From Costus lasius (lineage: Eukaryota > Streptophyta > Magnoliopsida > Zingiberales > Costaceae): DNA of 64,000 nt. The notes beneath the pieces are model-generated. The model made no database searches and was not told the DNA's origin. It saw only the letters and a list, made by a program, of their open reading frames with translations. The number at the start of each line of letters is the position of its first letter. Position 1 is the stretch's first letter. This document shows positions 32,981 to 45,896 of the stretch, piece after piece. The position numbers were made by a program, and so were the translations under genes. Location of the stretch: the NCBI GenBank assembly GCA_027563935.2, contig CM050449.1:54577949-54641948 (forward strand), given 5' to 3'.

Positions 32981-33753
32981 TACATCCCGTTATCTTAACC
33001 CCAAACAAGCAACACAATTCATGAAAGAAACAGGATGTTATCATACAAGATCGATACATATGCTAGGTAAAACCCCGTTCAGGAAACCCGATCTGAAAAT
33101 TTCGAAAATCCATACATATAAATCTCCAGGTAAACACAATTTCATAAAGGTACCTGCCACCACGCATTCCTTGCACTAGACATATGCAAGGCAACAGTTA
33201 TATCAAATCCGTATCAAATCCATAAAATCCATAAAGGTACCTGCCACCAGGCAATACTTGCACTAGACATATGCAAGTTACAGGTATATCAAAACCGATT
33301 ACAAAGAATACACCACAAACCGAAATTCAAAACAAAATCACAAAATCGATTTTTATAAACTCATACCAAACACCGAAACCAGGCTGAAGCCCGCGGTGAC
33401 ACAAAAATCAAACTCATTTAACAGCCACAATCTGACATCACAAGTTCACATAGTTCACATGGTTCACATAGCTCATATCATTCATATAGTTCGGCCACAA
33501 CCGGCCCCAAATAATTAAGCACAAAAGTTCTTAAACAGCAAACTAGCAATATCCATGCCAATGCTAACTCAAGAAATGCGCCCCTGCTCTATGCCTAAAA
33601 ATAGTGAGGGGTGAGCTACACAGCCCAGTGAGTGGATAGTCTAAATCGACCATCCATAACATACACTCAAAAATATAGACAGATTATTTTAAAAATCTTT
33701 AACAGGAACATTATGTCAACATATAACAACATAAAGAAAACAGAAGTCATATA
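32981..33753 (-). repeat. G1 3' LTR, first segment
   Basis: Matches 42348-43118 of the other LTR. It ends in atata, the duplicated target of solo LTR A, and lacks the first bases of the LTR. Confidence 0.88.
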
Positions 33754-35443
33754 TGAAGAGTCCCCTTCAAGGGGGAGCATAACCCTAAAGTGATGGCGCA
33801 TATAAAACTTTGTCTTGCGGAAATTAGGGTTATAGGATCAACTTGCATGTTAAATGATCAACTCGATAAAAGGCTAATAAAGATTAATGAAAACGATCAT
33901 ACCATCGCCATAGCCTAGATGTTGCCTTGGAAGCAAAGAGTCAATTGCTTCTTCTCCAAAGGGATTCGCACACAAGAGGATGATGGCAAACTCTTTGTCG
34001 CTCCTTGTGCTAGCAAGGCTCCAAAGTGTCCTTGATCGAATGGAAAGGGATGAAAACTTCTTGGCAAATTTTCTTTTCCTTCTTCGTCCACCTTCTTCAC
34101 GACACAAGAGAAAACTTGTTTCGACTAGTGGAGAGGCGAGGCAAGAAGAGGCGTCAAGAAGAGAAGCGTGGAGCGTGGTCACGTTTAGGGAGTTGCTATC
34201 TAAAAATAGCAAACCACCTCTCAACGTTCACATGCGCACACCAAGTCGCAAATCTCTCTTCACCCTTTTGAACCATGCGCTCATTTGAGCTGGTTCACTT
34301 TGGTTCGGTTCACAAACCAAATAAGCCAAGCAACTAGTCCAAATCATAATTAAACCACAAGGTTCTTGATCTGACCGTTGATCTCTTAATGCTTCTGATC
34401 TGACCGATCTAGCATCCAATCTCTCAATCGAAGCTTACCGATCTGAAGCCCTAATCAATCAAACATGATCAGACCAGATCTCACTTACAATCAGAGATTA
34501 AATCCTTTCAAACTGAACTCAAACAATTCAGTCCACACGATCTGACTTAAGTAAGCCATATCATCAAATTGTGCGACCCTGAGGGTTTCCTTTAAATGTC
34601 GGTAACGATAACTTACATTATCACGATCAGTGAGGGGTATCTAGCAACACATCACTGTCTCCCGATATAAAGGAAAGAGTCTTCCAAGACTACACCCATA
34701 CCACAGCACAAGTGTGAATCAAATCACAAGGCATGCATATTTCCTTTACCACTGGACGTTCTTATTGGACAAGCGTGTCAAGCTTGTAACTCCAATATGA
34801 TGAGCATGATTAGATCAGATGAACATAGTCACCTGGGTATGGCCATACTCTTTTCTCAATCATCTCATCCAGGGGGCCCCTTTAGAACATCACACTCCTT
34901 AAACAAGGAGACGGCAATCCTATGTCTATCACTAGTGCCCTAACCTGACTCAAGCTCATCATCCAAGTTAGTCTATAATCATTATGTTTCAAATGATATT
35001 GAACTACCTCAAAATAATGACAATCATCATTTAGAAAACACAAGTGATCTCAAGTCAGAGGAAATGTGCCACTTGTCATATACAAGGAATATTCACATTG
35101 TGACAAACAATTGAACATCCTAGTAGGGTCTGTCCAGTACATCCAATGTACCCATGAGTCTACATCTTATTCCATGCTCGAAGCATCCTATAAGATTAGA
35201 ACACATATTAGTCTTAACCATATCAAGGCTGTCTCATGTTCACCAAGATACATCGACTAAGGACTTAACTGCATGTCAGCCTAGCTGAACAGCTTTGAGA
35301 CATTATTCAGAAGAACATATATTGCAGCAGACAATGTAGCTAACTGAATAACAACCATGCCTTTATAAACATAACAGTTTATTACATGATACAGATACAT
35401 TCCCACAGGCCTCAAACATTAGCCTTAAGGGCATACCCCAACA
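33754..35443 (-). mobile_element. Solo copia LTR A (1690 bp)
   Basis: TG...CA bounded Angela-like LTR, minus orientation, with target-site duplication atata (33749-33753 and 35444-35448). The uninterrupted G1 right LTR shows the empty site. It has promoter box 34664-34673 and stem-loop 34607-34622. It was presumably left by LTR-LTR recombination that removed the internal region. Confidence 0.93.
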
Positions 35444-37586
35444 ATATAAACCGTCAGATGTACACACCAACATATAACAAACTCAGTTTCTAGAGTTATA
35501 CTCTAAACCAACTCAGATGTACACACCAATACTTAATTAACCTAGTTGTCCAGCATATTCAGTAGTGACCATTATGGTCTAACCCGGCTTTGGCCTAAGC
35601 ACTGGGAGACTGCAAAATTTCATGCAACATATAAACATGGACAGTGAGTAGAATCAAGAGGTGGCCCCCGCCAGGTCACGACGTGGCACTTTGCTCTAAA
35701 ACACCCCATAACACATCGATGGATAGTGTGTAGATTCAAGAGGTGGCCCCCGCCGGGTCACGACGTGGCACTTTGCTCTACGACACCCCATATCACAAAA
35801 AGAGTGATGACATCAAGAGGTGGCCCCTGTCCGACCAAGACATGGCACTTTGCGTCAAAACCCGTTCTCCCAAAGGGTTCCTACTGGACAACAGACACAT
35901 CTTATATCTTATATCACAAAGGTGGACTCCTAAGTGTCAACTAGACTCTAGGATAGTCATCACAATAATCATATCGGGCAGGCTGAACATCAACCCCCAT
36001 CACAATAATCATAACAGGCAGGCTGAACGTCAACCCCCTTCACATATCACAATACAGGGCTGAAATATCCAACCCTTAACATATCACATATCAACTATCC
36101 CATAGCACACAGTTACACTTAGCCTTAGTCCTAACCATTCCATGATCACAACATATAATATTTGGAATCACATAACCACATAATATTCAAAATCACATAA
36201 CCGCATAATATTCAAAATCACATAATCACATAACATTCAAAAAAATCACATAATGTAGGGTAGTCCTTAGGTTTCATGCTGATCAATTCAGTCTAACCTT
36301 GCTAAATTATCACCCAATGTTCTCAAACATGAATACATGGTCTTAGATAAATAAACATGAGTTTTATACCATTATTAACATTTATCAAGCATCCATATAA
36401 TCGACATATAGCATTTATCAAGCATACATAAAAATCAACATAAAATTAAACATAAAATTAAAACATGTATTCATACAATTGCTTTACAAATCACTACATG
36501 TAACCCACGGTTAACATAACATATTATCTACTAAATTTTAAACCTTAGTTAACATGAATATCATGCTCAAAATCATTGGTTTAAAACTTCCTAAATTCCA
36601 TAAATTAATACCTTAAATTTCATATTACAAACTTTCGGTTTTCATAAAACAATCATCAAGATTTCGGTTGAAAGTTTTCATAAAACAATCATCAAGATTT
36701 CGGTTTCATAATTAACATCAGAATTTCAGTTTTCATAAATAATTATCAAGATTTCGAGTCTCATAATTATTATCAAGAATTCGGTTTTCATAACAATTAT
36801 CAAGATTATTTCGGTTTTAAACATGGAAAGATTTCAAGCAACCAAATTTATCATGTAGCACAACCATAATCATATTGATGTAAATTTCGAATAAGACACT
36901 CCACTCACCTCAACCGAGAATACCAAGATGAAGATCCTCCACAAAATTCGTCTAAGGGCTTTGAATTGATCCTAGGAAGACGCCAATCAATGGACAATAA
37001 ACGCCTCCAAACACCAAAGACGCCGGCCAAAGGAAGAAAGGAAGAGGAAGAGAAAATCACCCAAGAACTCTTCAAGAATCGCCAACTTCTTCAAGCCGTC
37101 GCCCAATGTTTTTCTCCAAGCCAAAAAAAAAACGCCTACCTCTTTACCCTAGTCGCTAAACCCCCTTAAAATTTAAATTTCGGTTTTTAATGTTTAACCC
37201 GCTAACCAATTAATTCAAAAGGGTTTAACCCATTTAACTAATAAATTTGAATTTTAAACCCAATTAGCGCAAACCCAATAACTCATAATTTAAGTGAAAA
37301 TCCAATAAGGTTAAACTAACATCCAATAAGCTAGTTAACTAATTAAATTTAACATCCATTAAGCTAATTAACGTCCAACAAAATTAACAACCAATAATCT
37401 CTAATTTAATTAACTATAAATTAACAACCAAAAATCTCTAGTTAATTAACTATAAATTAACAACCAATACATAGAAAAATATCACAGTCAGTAATTTTAT
37501 TTAAATCATGAACAAAATATCACAGCCAACGAGTTTATTTAAATCAAAATAATGCTTACTAGGACTTAAGATCCTTGGATCTTACA
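35444..37586 (-). repeat. G1 3' LTR, second segment
   Basis: Matches 43114-43763 joined to 56268-57768. It contains tandem ggtggcccc..acgtggcac units (about 35650-35850) with ACGTGGC at 35681-35687 and 35763-35769. The rest is AT-rich. The frame at 36966-37169 is repeated in the other LTR and has no recognisable product. Confidence 0.88.
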
Positions 37587-37597
37587 TCCCTCCCTCC
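37587..37597 (-). other. Polypurine tract of G1
   Basis: GGAGGGAGGGA on the minus strand abuts the 3' LTR. G2 has the equivalent at 61056-61066. Confidence 0.8.
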
Positions 37598-37622
37598 TTA
37601 TAAAGCTTTAGTCCTCTAAAGC

Positions 37623-40600
37623 TCAATTCATATCATCAAAGAGATAAGCATAAAACTTTTTCATATCAGCTTCAGTCTCCCAAGTCGCCTCCTCAACCGA
37701 CTGATTTCCCCAGATAACCTTTACCAAAGGTATAGTCTTGTTTCTCAGAACTTTATCCTTTCTATCCACAATCCGGAGAGGTCTTTCCTCAAAAGTCAAA
37801 TCACTCTGAATCTGAAGAGGTTCTAGCTCTAACACATGAGATGGATCAGGATGATATTTCCTCAAAGCAGAAACATGGAACACATTATGCACATGATCCA
37901 TAGCAGGAGGTAAAGCTAATCTATAAGCCACTGGACCAATTCTCTCAATAATGTCAAAAGGGCCTACAAATCTAGGGCTCAACTTGCCCTTTCTGCCAAA
38001 CCTCATTACACCCTTAGTAGGTGATACCTTTAAGAAAACATGATCCCCTACCATAAACTCCAGGGAACGACGACGGTCGTCAGCATAACTCTTCTGTCTG
38101 TCCCGAGCAATCTTCAGTTTATTCTGTATCTCTCTGACCTTATCAGTAGTCTCCTGAACTGCATCAGATCTCAAAATCAATCTATCGCCAGTCTCCTCCC
38201 AACACAAGGGAGTCCTGCACCTTCTTCCATACAAAGCCTCATATGGAGCCATCTGAATACTTGAGTGGAAACTATTATTATAAGTGAACTCTATCAAAGA
38301 TAGATCCCGGTTCCACTCAGAACTCCAATCAACCACATAGGCTCTCAACAAATCTTCTAGAGTCTAGATAGTACGCTCCGTCTGGCCATCAGACTGAGGA
38401 TGGTATGCTGTACTAAAACTCAACTTAGTACCCAAACCCTCCTGTAAATCTTCCAAAATCTGGACAAAAACCGAGAGTCCCTATCAGACACAATATCAAC
38501 CGGCACTCCATGCAGTCTGACTATCTCATCAATGTATAATCTAGCCAGCCTCTCTAAAGGATAAGTCATCTTGATCGGGAGAAAATGGGCTGATTTAGTG
38601 AGTCTATCAACGATCACCCAAATAGCATCATGACCCAATCTGGTTCTAGGCAAACCACACACAAAATCCATACTGATGCATTCCCACTTCCACTCAGGAA
38701 TAGGAAGAGGCTGCAACAAACCACCAGGCTTCTGATGTTCAGCCTTTACAGTCTGACAAGTTAAACACCTAGAGACAAAATCAGATACTTCTTTCTTCAT
38801 ACCCGGCCACCAAAAATTTTTCTTAAGGTCCTGATACATCTTAGTCACACCAGGATGTAGAGAATATTTGGAGTTATGGCTGTCCTCCAATATTTCTTTC
38901 CTCAAGTTCGGTTCCTCAGGGACACATACCCTTCCACGAAACCGAAGAATACCATCATCAGACAAGCTAAAATCCTGAACTGCTCCATCAACCAAACTAT
39001 CCCTGATCTGAACTAATCTCGGATCCACAGACTGCTGATCTCTGATCTTCTGCAACAAAGCAGACTGTACTCTGAGAAAAGCCACATAACCCGACTGAAC
39101 TCTAGGAGAAACACTGATCCTGAGATCGCTGAACTCCTGCAGTAACCGCCACTCACTGACTCGTAAAGCAGCTACTGAAGTAACTGGATGTCTGCTCAGT
39201 GCATCAGCCACCACATTGGCCTTTCCAGCATGATACTGAATGGAGAAGTCATAGTCTTTGATCAACTCCATCCATCTTCTCTGTCTCATGTTCAACTCCT
39301 TCTGAGTGAAGATATACTTGAGACTCTGGTGGTCAGTGAACAGATCAAACTCCTGACCCAACAAATAGTGACGCCATATCTTCAAAGCAAAGACTACGGC
39401 CGCCAACTCTAAATCATGAGTAGGGTAGTTCAATTCATACTCCTTCAGTTGTCTCGAAGCATAGGCTACTACAGAACCCTTCTGCATCAAGACACAACCC
39501 AACCCCTTGCCTGAAGCATCTGTATAGACAGTAAACCTTTCCCCATCACTAGGAATAATGAGGATCGGTGTACTAGTCAACCTCCTCTTCAGCTCCTGAA
39601 AGCTCTCTTCACACTTGTCATCCCAAATAAACTTAACCTCCTTTCTGGTTAATTTAGTTAAAGGACCCGCCAGCTTGGAGAATCCCTCAACAAATCTCCG
39701 GTAGTAACCTGCTAAACCCAAGAAACTTCTGATCTCAGTAGCACTAGTCGGTCTTCCCCAATTGAGGATGGCTTGCACTTTAACTGGATCCTCCGACACC
39801 CCTTGACCAGAAATCACATGCCCCAGGAAACTGATCTTCTCTAGCCAGAACTCACACTTACTAGCCTTGGCATATAATCGGTTCTTCCTCAGAACCTCCA
39901 GCACTTTGCGCAAGTCACTGACATGATCTGAAGTAGTCCGTGAGTATACCAAAATATCGTCTATAAAGACTACCACACAAGAGTCAAGCAATTCATGGAA
40001 TACCCTGTTCATCAAATCCATGAAGACAGCAGGTGCATTTGTCAGTCCAAAAGGCATAACTAAAAATTCAAAATGCCCATACCTGGTCCTAAAAGCAGTC
40101 TTAAATATATCCTCATCCTTGACTCTAAGCTGATAATACCCTGATCTCAGATCAATCTTAGAGAACACTGTAGCTCCCTATAATTGATCAAACAGATCAT
40201 CAATTCTGGGAAGAGGATACTTATTCTTGATAGTCACTTGGTTCAGTTGCCTGTAGTCTATACACATCCTCAGGGTTCCAACTTTCTTCTTTACAAACAG
40301 CACTGGCGCTCCCCAGGGAGAAGCACTAGGCCGAATGTACCCTTTCTCTAGCAATTCCTCCAGTTGTTTCTTAAGCTCAGCCAGCTCTGAGGTAGCCATG
40401 CGATAAGGAGCTCTGGAGATAGGTGCCGTACCTGGCGCCAACTCAATGCCAAACTCCACTTCTCTAATTGGTGGCAAGCCTGAAAATTCTTCAGAGAACA
40501 CATCAGGAAATTCTTTCACCACCGCCATCTGAGTCAAATCAGAAGTAGAATCATCCTGCACCTTAACATGCGCAAGATAACCCTTGCATCCACTAGCAAG

Positions 40601-42217
40601 TAACTTCCTGGCCTGCAGGAAAGATATTACATGCGGTCCTTGGTCCGACACTAGACCTCTCACAAAAATCCTATTCCCATCTAGCAGATTTAAAGTGATT
40701 ACTTTCTCAAAGCAATCCACAGTAGCATGATGTGAGGATAACCAATCCATACCTAGGATGACATCATAATCTTGCATGTCTAAGAGGATTAGATCTACCA
40801 GAAACTCATAACCCTCTACATGCACTACACAATTAGCACAAACAGTATCTGTAGATAATGATGTTCCTAAGGGAGTACTCACAGACACAGCATAATTCAG
40901 CACCTTAGGTAACACAGGTAAACATGCAGCAAACTTAACAGATACAAAAGACAAATTTGCACCAGGGTCAAATAGAATGCGCGCTAACTGATCGAATACA
41001 AATAAGGTACCTTCCACGACGGATCGGGAAGCTCGTGTATCCTTCTCAGCCACAGCATAAACTCTAGTCTGGACTGTAGGCTTATCTGCGCCTCTCTACT
41101 GCATCTCAGGTTCTTTACAGTCCTTGACCATGTGTCCAGGTTTCTTACACCTGAAACATACACCATTCCTCTTATGACAGTCTTTCACTAGATGTCCCTT
41201 GAGCCCACAATAATTACAAGTCCGGTCCTCTGTGATACTGTTTCTTACATCCCTGACATCCCTGAACTGCTGCGGTGCATCCCTGGACTGCTGCGGTGCC
41301 TTGTAGGAGTAAGGCTTATACCTGCTCTTTTTGTAGTCCTTATGTTTAGGGTACTTCTTACCCTTGCCGCCACTACCATACTGAGGAACCGCCGCCTCAG
41401 CTGCAGGAATCACTGTCACGGCAACATGAGAACTCCTCTCAGCTATGTATCTCTCAATGGTGCGTGCTCGCCCAACAGTCTCAACATAGGTCTCCAAGTG
41501 CTGAGCACCAACCTGCTCTCTAATGTCCCATCTGAGACCTCTGAGAAACTTGGTAGCTCTCCTCTTTTCAGTGTTTATCAGGTGAGGAGCATACTTTCCC
41601 AACTTAGTGAACTGCAACTCATACTGGTCCACTATCATATCACCCTGCTCCAGGTGAATAAATGCCACCTCTCGGTCCTCAACCAAACTATCTGGGAAGT
41701 ACTTCTCGTTAAATCGAGACAAGAAGTAAGGCCAATCTACAGTCTCATGTCTTTCTTCGGCAAGTCTCACCACGCCCTTCCACCACTCATCTGCGTCACC
41801 ACGCATCATATAGGTGGTCAGACATAACTTGTCTTCGTCCGAGCACCGCATGACTTGGAAAATCTTTTCCAAGCACAACTGCCAGTTCTCGGCAGTACTG
41901 GATTCTGAGCCCCCATAAAAAGAGCTGGGACCCAGTTTCTGGAATTCACTCACAAGTGAGGCATAGCGCCTGTGAGCGCCCTCCTGAGAGTCATCCCCCA
42001 CCGCTCGAGTAGTAGTCTGGGGCCTCTCTTGAGTCAGCTGCTGCAAAAGCTGCTGTTGTGCCTCTTGATGCTGAGTCTGTTGTTGCTGCAGCATCTGAGC
42101 TTGCCTCTCTATCATGGCACCTTGTTGCTGTACCATGCCAGTCAGAGCCTCAATAGTTCTCGTGAGGTTCGAAGGCTGCTCATCCTCGCCACTAGCATTT
42201 CCTCTGGTTCGCACCAT
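37623..42217 (-). pseudogene. Tekay-like Gag and Pol (G1), stops and one frameshift
   Basis: Gag (from ATG 42217, 373 residues) has a glutamine-rich stretch, a Gag domain and two CCHC knuckles (CNYCGLKGHLVKDC, CFRCKKPGHMVKDC). A TAG (41096-41098) precedes the protease, which shows [11 protein letters not shown] (D-P-G where D-S/T-G is usual). RT starts before a second TAG (40178-40180) and continues with [11 protein letters not shown]. RNase H ([10 protein letters not shown]) and integrase (H2C2, [20 protein letters not shown]) follow. A one-base deletion near 38450 and a TAG at 38364-38366 break integrase. A chromodomain ([15 protein letters not shown]) ends at 37623. The two TAGs that can be compared with G2 (40178, 38364) are CAG-to-TAG changes. 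Confidence 0.85.
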
Positions 42218-42329
42218 CTTAAATTCCTACACACACATGCCATAGTCAGGAAAACAAACATAAACCTATCAGGTGTCTAGCAATACACAAACATGTTTTC
42301 CCCCGAACTAAGTTTTAGCTAGCCAACTC

Positions 42330-42340
42330 CTCTGATACCA
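42330..42340 (-). other. Primer binding site of G1 (initiator tRNA-Met)
   Basis: TGGTATCAGAG on the minus strand lies three bases from the LTR start at 42344. Confidence 0.88.
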
Positions 42341-42343
42341 TTC

Positions 42344-43763
42344 TGTAACATCCCGTTATCTTAACCCCAAACAAGCAACACAATTCATGAAAGAAACAGG
42401 ATGTTATCATACAAGATCGATACATATGCTAGGTAAAACCCCGTTCAGGAAACCCGATCTGAAAATTTCGAAAATCCATACATATAAATCTCCAGGTAAA
42501 CACAATTTCATAAAGGTACCTGCCACCACGCATTCCTTGCACTAGACATATGCAAGGCAACAGTTATATCAAATCCGTATCAAATCCATAAAATCCATAA
42601 AGGTACCTGCCACCAGGCAATACTTGCACTAGACATATGCAAGTTACAGGTATATCAAAACCGATTACAAAGAATACACCACAAACCGAAATTCAAAACA
42701 AAATCACAAAATCGATTTTTATAAACTCATACCAAACACCGAAACCAGGCTGAAGCCCGCGGTGACACAAAAATCAAACTCATTTAACAGCCACAATCTG
42801 ACATCACAAGTTCACATAGTTCACATGGTTCACATAGCTCATATCATTCATATAGTTCGGCCACAACCGGCCCCAAATAATTAAGCACAAAAGTTCTTAA
42901 ACAGCAAACTAGCGATATCCATGCCAATGCTAACTCAAGAAATGCGCCCCTGCTCTATGCCTGAAAATAGTGAGGGGTGAGCTACACAGCCCAGTGAGTG
43001 GATAGTCTAAATCGACCATCCATAACATACACTCAAAAATATAGACAGATTATTTTAAAAATCTTTAACAGGAACATTATGTCAACATATAACAACATAA
43101 AGAAAACAGAAGTCATATAAACCGTCAGATGTACACACCAACATATAACAAACTCAGTTTCTAGAGTTATACTCTAAACCAACTCAGATGTACACACCAA
43201 TACTTAATTAACCTAGTTGTCCAGCATATTCAGTAGTGACCATTATGGTCTAACCCGGCTTTGGCCTAAGCACTGGGAGACTGCAAAATTTCATGCAACA
43301 TATAAACATGGACAGTGAGTAGAATCAAGAGGTGGCCCCCGCCAGGTCACGACGTGGCACTTTGCTCTAAAACACCCCATAACACATCGATGGATAGTGT
43401 GTAGATTCAAGAGGTGGCCCCCGCCGGGTCACGACGTGGCACTTTGCTCTACGACACCCCATATCACAAAAAGAGTGATGACATCAAGAGGTGGCCCCTG
43501 TCCGACCAAGACATGGCACTTTGCGTCAAAACCCGTTCTCCCAAAGGGTTCCTACTGGACAACAGACACATCTTATATCTTATATCACAAAGGTGGACTC
43601 CTAAGTGTCAACTAGACTCTAGGATAGTCATCACAATAATCATATCGGGCAGGCTGAACATCAACCCCCATCACAATAATCATAACAGGCAGGCTGAACG
43701 TCAACCCCCTTCACATATCACAATACAGGGCTGAAATATCCAACCCTTAACATATCACATATC
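42344..43763 (-). repeat. G1 5' LTR, first segment
   Basis: Starts tgtaacatcc and ends in atatc, the target of solo LTR B. ACGTGGC motifs are at 43352-43358 and 43434-43440. Confidence 0.9.
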
Positions 43764-44174
43764 TGTTGGGGTATGCCCTTAAGGCTAATGTTTGAGGCCT
43801 TGGGATTGTAAAAGTATCATGTAATAAACTCTTATGTTTATAAAGGCATGGTTGTTATTCAGGTTGTTACCTTGTCTGCTGCAATAAGTGTACTTCTGAA
43901 TAATGTCTCAAAGCTGTTCAGCTAGGCTGACATGCTATAAAGTCCTTAGTCGAGATATCTTGGTGAACATGAGACAGCCTTGATATGATTGAGACTAATA
44001 TGTGTTCTAATCTTATAGGATGCTTCGAGCATGGAATAAGATGTAGACTCATGGGTACATTGGATGTACTGGACAGACCCTACTAGGATATTCAATTGCT
44101 TGTCACAATGTGAATGATCCTTGATTGCAACAAGTGGCACATGTCCTCTGACTTGAGATCACTTGTGTTTCTAA

Positions 44175-45876
44175 TGCAGGAACCCCTTTCGAGAGGGGGG
44201 CAAAAACCCTAAGCATGGCGCAAATGAAACTTATGCAAGAGGAAGCAAGGGTTTGAAGATCATTTGCATGCCATATGTTCAACTACCATAGATTTATAAG
44301 AACAAGGGGAGATTCATACCAACGCCATAGGCTTGGAAGTCGGCTTGGATGAAGAGAACAACTTAGATCTCCTCCACAAGTTCACACACAAGATGAAGAT
44401 GCTTACTTCTTGACGTCCCTTGTGCTAGCAAGACACCCAAGCTTTCTTTTGTCGAATGGAAGAGGATGATGAGATGATTCACTTTCTTGGCCGAGAGCTC
44501 CTCTTGCAACAAGGCTTCACTCTTCGTCAACCACCCCAACCAAAGATCAAGGCGTTGAAGTCAAGAGCTCAACGCATATGCGTTTTGGCGTTTAAGAGAA
44601 AATTGGCCTTGATGACTTTCCATAAATGGAAGACAATCAAGCCATGCGCTCAAGCCAACCCAAAAACGCATATTGGCATTGAACCATGCGTTCACCTTTG
44701 TGAACCGGTTCAAGCCAAAACGTCAAATCGAATTTTGGTTCATTAAACCAAACCAAAATAGCTCAAGCCACTTGGTCTAGACCAAATTGAACCCCAAGGC
44801 TCATGATCTAACCATTCATCTCCTGATGCCCTTGATCTCTCCGATCTAGCATCATCTCTCTCGATCGAAGCTTACCGACCTCAAGCCATAATCAATCAAA
44901 CATGATCAGACCAGATCTCACTTACAATCAGAGATTAAACCCCTTTAATCTGAACTCAAAGAATCCAGTCCACACGATCTGACTCAAGTAAGCCATATCA
45001 TCAAATTGTGCGACCCTGAGGGTTTCCTCTAAATGTCGGTAACGATAACTAACGTTATCACGATCAGTGAGGGGTATCTAGCAACACATCACTGTCTCCC
45101 GATATAAAGGAAAGAGTCTTCCAAGACTACTCCCAAACCTTAGCACAAGTGTGAATCTATTCACAAGGCATACATGTTTCCTTTGCCACTGGATGTTCTT
45201 ATTGGACAAGCGTGTCAAGCTTGTAACTCCAATACGATGAGCATGATTAGATCAAATGAACATAGTCATCTGGGTATGGCCATACACTTTCTCAATCATC
45301 TCATACAGGGGGGCCCTTTAGAACATCACACTCCTTGAACAAGGAGACGGCAATCCTTTATCCATTACTAGTGCCCTAACCTGACTCATGATCATTATCC
45401 AAGATAGTCTATGATCATTATGTTTCAAATGATATTGAACTACCCCAAAACAATGACAATCATCATTTAGAAACACATGTGATCTCAAGTCAAAGGACAT
45501 GTGCCACTCAGTGCATACAAGGATCATTCACATTGTGACAAGCAATTGAATATCCTAGTAGGGTCTGTCCAGTACATCCAATGTACCCATGAGTCTACAT
45601 CTTATTCCATGCTCGAAGCATCCTATAAGATTAGAACACATATTAGTCTCAATCATATCAAGGTTGTCTCATGTTCACCAAGATATCTCGACTAAGGACA
45701 TATAGCCTGTCAGCCTAGCTGAACAGCTTTGAGACATTATTCAGAAGTACACTTATTACAGCAGACAAGGTAGCAACCTGAATAATAACCATGCCTTTAT
45801 AAACTTAAGAGTTTATTACATGACACTTATACAATCCCAAGGCCTCAAACATTAGCCTTAAGGGCATACCCCAACA
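44175..45876 (-). repeat. 3' LTR of E4 (1702 bp)
   Basis: Starts tgcaggaacccc and ends ccccaaca. Promoter box 45111-45120, stem-loop 45044-45059. Confidence 0.93.
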
Positions 45877-45896
45877 ATCTCCCACTTGCACTTAAT

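Noticed and set aside
36966..37169. 67-codon frame in the G1 LTR, repeated at 57148-57351
   Set aside because: The two are the same place in the two LTRs of one element. It contains an A run and shows no domain, so it is LTR sequence rather than a gene.
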